A DNA stretch of 39,440 nucleotides from an uncultured Eubacteriales bacterium. Its GTDB lineage: Bacteria > Bacillota > Clostridia > Peptostreptococcales > Anaerovoracaceae. The notes beneath the pieces are model-generated. The model was not told where the DNA came from. It worked only from the letters and a program-made list of their open reading frames with translations, and ran no database searches. Every line of letters starts with the position of its first letter. Position 1 is the first letter of the stretch. The position numbers were made by a program, and so were the translations under genes. Location of the stretch: assembly GCA_902786855.1 (NCBI GenBank), contig CADAEH010000019.1, positions 1 through 39,440 of the forward strand, written 5' to 3'. This document shows positions 38,241 to 39,440 of the stretch, piece after piece.

Positions 38241-39284
38241 ATGAAGAAAACAGAATCAAAACGCACATCTCTCAGATTTGCGGCATTATGTATCTGCATT
38301 CTGATCGTTGGGCTCATGACAGCTGCCTGTGGCAAAGATGAGGGGGAACAGAGATACCCTTATCCTCTTGCAACAGCGAGCCCGGAAGACACAGTCACAC
38401 AGATCTATGCCGAGAAGTTCGCAGAAGAAGTGGACAGACTCAGCGACGGAAGGATCAAGATCCAGGTCTATGCAAACTCAACACTTGGTGGTGACCGTGA
38501 GCTGCTGGAATCCTGCAAGGACGGAGATATACCGTTCGTAGTACAGAATACAGCGCCTCAGGTAACATTCATGCCTGACCTGGCGATATTCGATGTGCCA
38601 TGCGCATTCGAGAACCTTGATGAGTGCAGAGAGGTGCTTGATGACCCGGCTTTCAGCGGCCTGATAAGCAGCGTCTATGAAAATGGCGGATACCAGCTGC
38701 TCGGCATAGCCGACCAGGGTTTCCGTGTAATGAGCACGAACAAGGCTGTAAAAAACATCAACGACTTCAAAGGCCAGAAGATCCGTACCATGGAGAACCC
38801 GTTCCATCTTGCGTTCTGGAAATCCATAGGTGCAAATCCTACACCGATGAGTTTTGCGGAGGTATATATCGGCCTCCAGCAGCATACCATTGATGCGCAG
38901 GAGAATCCGTACGAGGTCATCGTTTCCAACAGGCTGTATGAGCAGCAGGATTATGTGGTTGAGACCAACCATCTGCCGCACCTGATAACTCTGATCATGA
39001 ATGACGAGTTCTTCAAGGACATGCCTGCAGAAGATCAGCAGATCATGAAAGAAGCTGCAGCTACCGCAACTGAGTATGCGCGCCAGGCTTCCGATGACAG
39101 GATCGCTGACAGGGTCAAAACCATAGAAGACAGCGGCACGGAAATACTGAAGATCGATGAAGAGACCTATCACGCTATCGTTGAGAAGAGTGCCGAAGTG
39201 CGCAGCAGCATCCAGGGCAAAGTAGATTCCGAAGTCTACGACACATTTATCGGATGTATCGATAAAGTACAGAAGGAGAAATAG
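38241..39284 (+). CDS. dctP: TRAP transporter substrate-binding lipoprotein (DctP)
   Basis: The 347-residue extracytoplasmic receptor has signal peptide and lipobox MTAAC (Cys30). The DctP fold follows: EDTVTQIYAEKFAEEVDRLSDGRIKIQVY, then QKIRTMENP, whose Arg normally clamps a carboxylate of the ligand, and SFAEVYIGLQQHTIDAQENPYEVI. Being a lipoprotein fits a single-membrane cell. ATG 38241 follows GGAGGTG. With the neighbouring genes it most likely binds quinate, shikimate or a related hydroxylated carboxylate; this is inference from context. Confidence 0.93.
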   Translation: MKKTESKRTSLRFAALCICILIVGLMTAACGKDEGEQRYPYPLATASPEDTVTQIYAEKFAEEVDRLSDGRIKIQVYANSTLGGDRELLESCKDGDIPFVVQNTAPQVTFMPDLAIFDVPCAFENLDECREVLDDPAFSGLISSVYENGGYQLLGIADQGFRVMSTNKAVKNINDFKGQKIRTMENPFHLAFWKSIGANPTPMSFAEVYIGLQQHTIDAQENPYEVIVSNRLYEQQDYVVETNHLPHLITLIMNDEFFKDMPAEDQQIMKEAAATATEYARQASDDRIADRVKTIEDSGTEILKIDEETYHAIVEKSAEVRSSIQGKVDSEVYDTFIGCIDKVQKEK

Positions 39285-39349
39285 TCAGTATATTTTGACA
39301 TAACACATCTGTACTAAAGCCAAAAAGAAGGCGTCTGCATTAATGATAT

Positions 39350-39404
39350 GCTCCCTTTATGAGAGACAGTGAAAAAGGAAATCACTGTTAATCACGAAGG
39401 GAGC
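39350..39404 (+). promoter_or_regulatory. Structured leader that can cover a ribosome binding site
   Basis: GCTCCCTT (39350-39357) pairs with AAGGGAGC (39397-39404), enclosing a second hairpin ACAGTGA/TCACTGT (39366-39372 and 39382-39388). The outer 3' arm contains the GGGAG ribosome binding site of the gene starting at 39412, so the folded leader would block it. No known riboswitch class was recognised. Confidence 0.55.
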
Positions 39405-39411
39405 TATTTAT

Positions 39412-39440
39412 ATGGCAGAAAAAAAGAAATTGTCACCAGC
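39412..39440 (+). CDS. Partial CDS, N-terminal 9 codons
   Basis: ATG 39412 follows GGGAG at eight bases and opens MAEKKKLSP before the window ends. The frame is too short to identify. It runs in the same direction as the TRAP genes but has a 127-base leader with its own hairpins, so it may be a separately controlled gene. Confidence 0.5.

Noticed and set aside
37648-38335. Overlapping long frames on both strands within dctM
   Set aside because: Both are shadows of the DctM coding sequence, with His/Tyr- or Asp-rich nonsense composition.
1-39440. CRISPR array or rRNA genes
   Set aside because: No regularly spaced repeats and no rRNA-like sequence were seen anywhere in the window.

Overview
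The window looks like a chromosome segment from a strictly anaerobic, low-to-moderate GC Firmicute of the class Clostridia, possibly gut-associated. This placement is inferred from strong AGGAGG ribosome binding sites, a phosphate butyryl/acetyltransferase, an EFR1-type flavodoxin-ferredoxin protein, a radical SAM protein, a PASTA lipoprotein, clostridial-type mobile DNA and an FMN/FAD/Fe-S ene-reductase. Genus cannot be assigned from sequence reading alone.

Region 1 (1-9606) is mobile DNA. Bases 1-97 are the 3' end (domains V and VI) of a bacterial class-C-like group II intron. A 9.5 kb integrative mobilizable element follows. It carries a large serine recombinase, an ORF6N antirepressor-like protein and an XRE repressor leftward. 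Rightward it carries two small ORFs, a RepA-like ATPase, a probable oriT and a MobA/MobL-type relaxase. Its cargo is an ECF sigma/anti-sigma pair, a PASTA lipoprotein, a VanZ-like protein, a small membrane protein and a signal peptidase I. The element sits in the 3' end of a tRNA-Arg(CCU) gene. A 12-bp direct repeat (103-114 and 9595-9606) marks its ends. The distal copy lies inside the last codons of the recombinase, and circularisation would extend the recombinase frame by 23 codons to a stop placed directly before a terminator.

Region 2 (9.7-29.9 kb) is ordinary chromosome, mostly rightward housekeeping genes: alanine racemase, PAP2 phosphatase, uracil-DNA glycosylase, ThrH, a DUF1858 protein, B3/B4-domain protein, cytidine deaminase, an ER-type signal peptidase, peptidase T (leftward), Ptb-like phosphate acyltransferase, a sirtuin, a tandem cystatin-like lipoprotein, an EamA transporter, a Ca2+/H+ exchanger, a radical SAM protein, small redox and hydrolase genes and a Nudix-YjeF fusion.

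Region 3 (29.9-39.3 kb) reads as a quinate/shikimate utilisation locus. An old-yellow-enzyme-type ene-reductase and a LysR regulator run leftward. A YdiB-type quinate/shikimate dehydrogenase, a YdiN-like MFS transporter, a type I 3-dehydroquinate dehydratase and a complete TRAP transporter run rightward. Nearly identical 19-bp dyads lie about 65 bp before the predicted start sites of both the reductase and the dehydrogenase, which ties the two arms into one LysR regulon. The inferred route is uptake of quinate or shikimate, interconversion by YdiB and AroD, and reduction of the ring enoate by the ene-reductase as an electron sink. The window ends in the first codons of another gene behind a structured leader.
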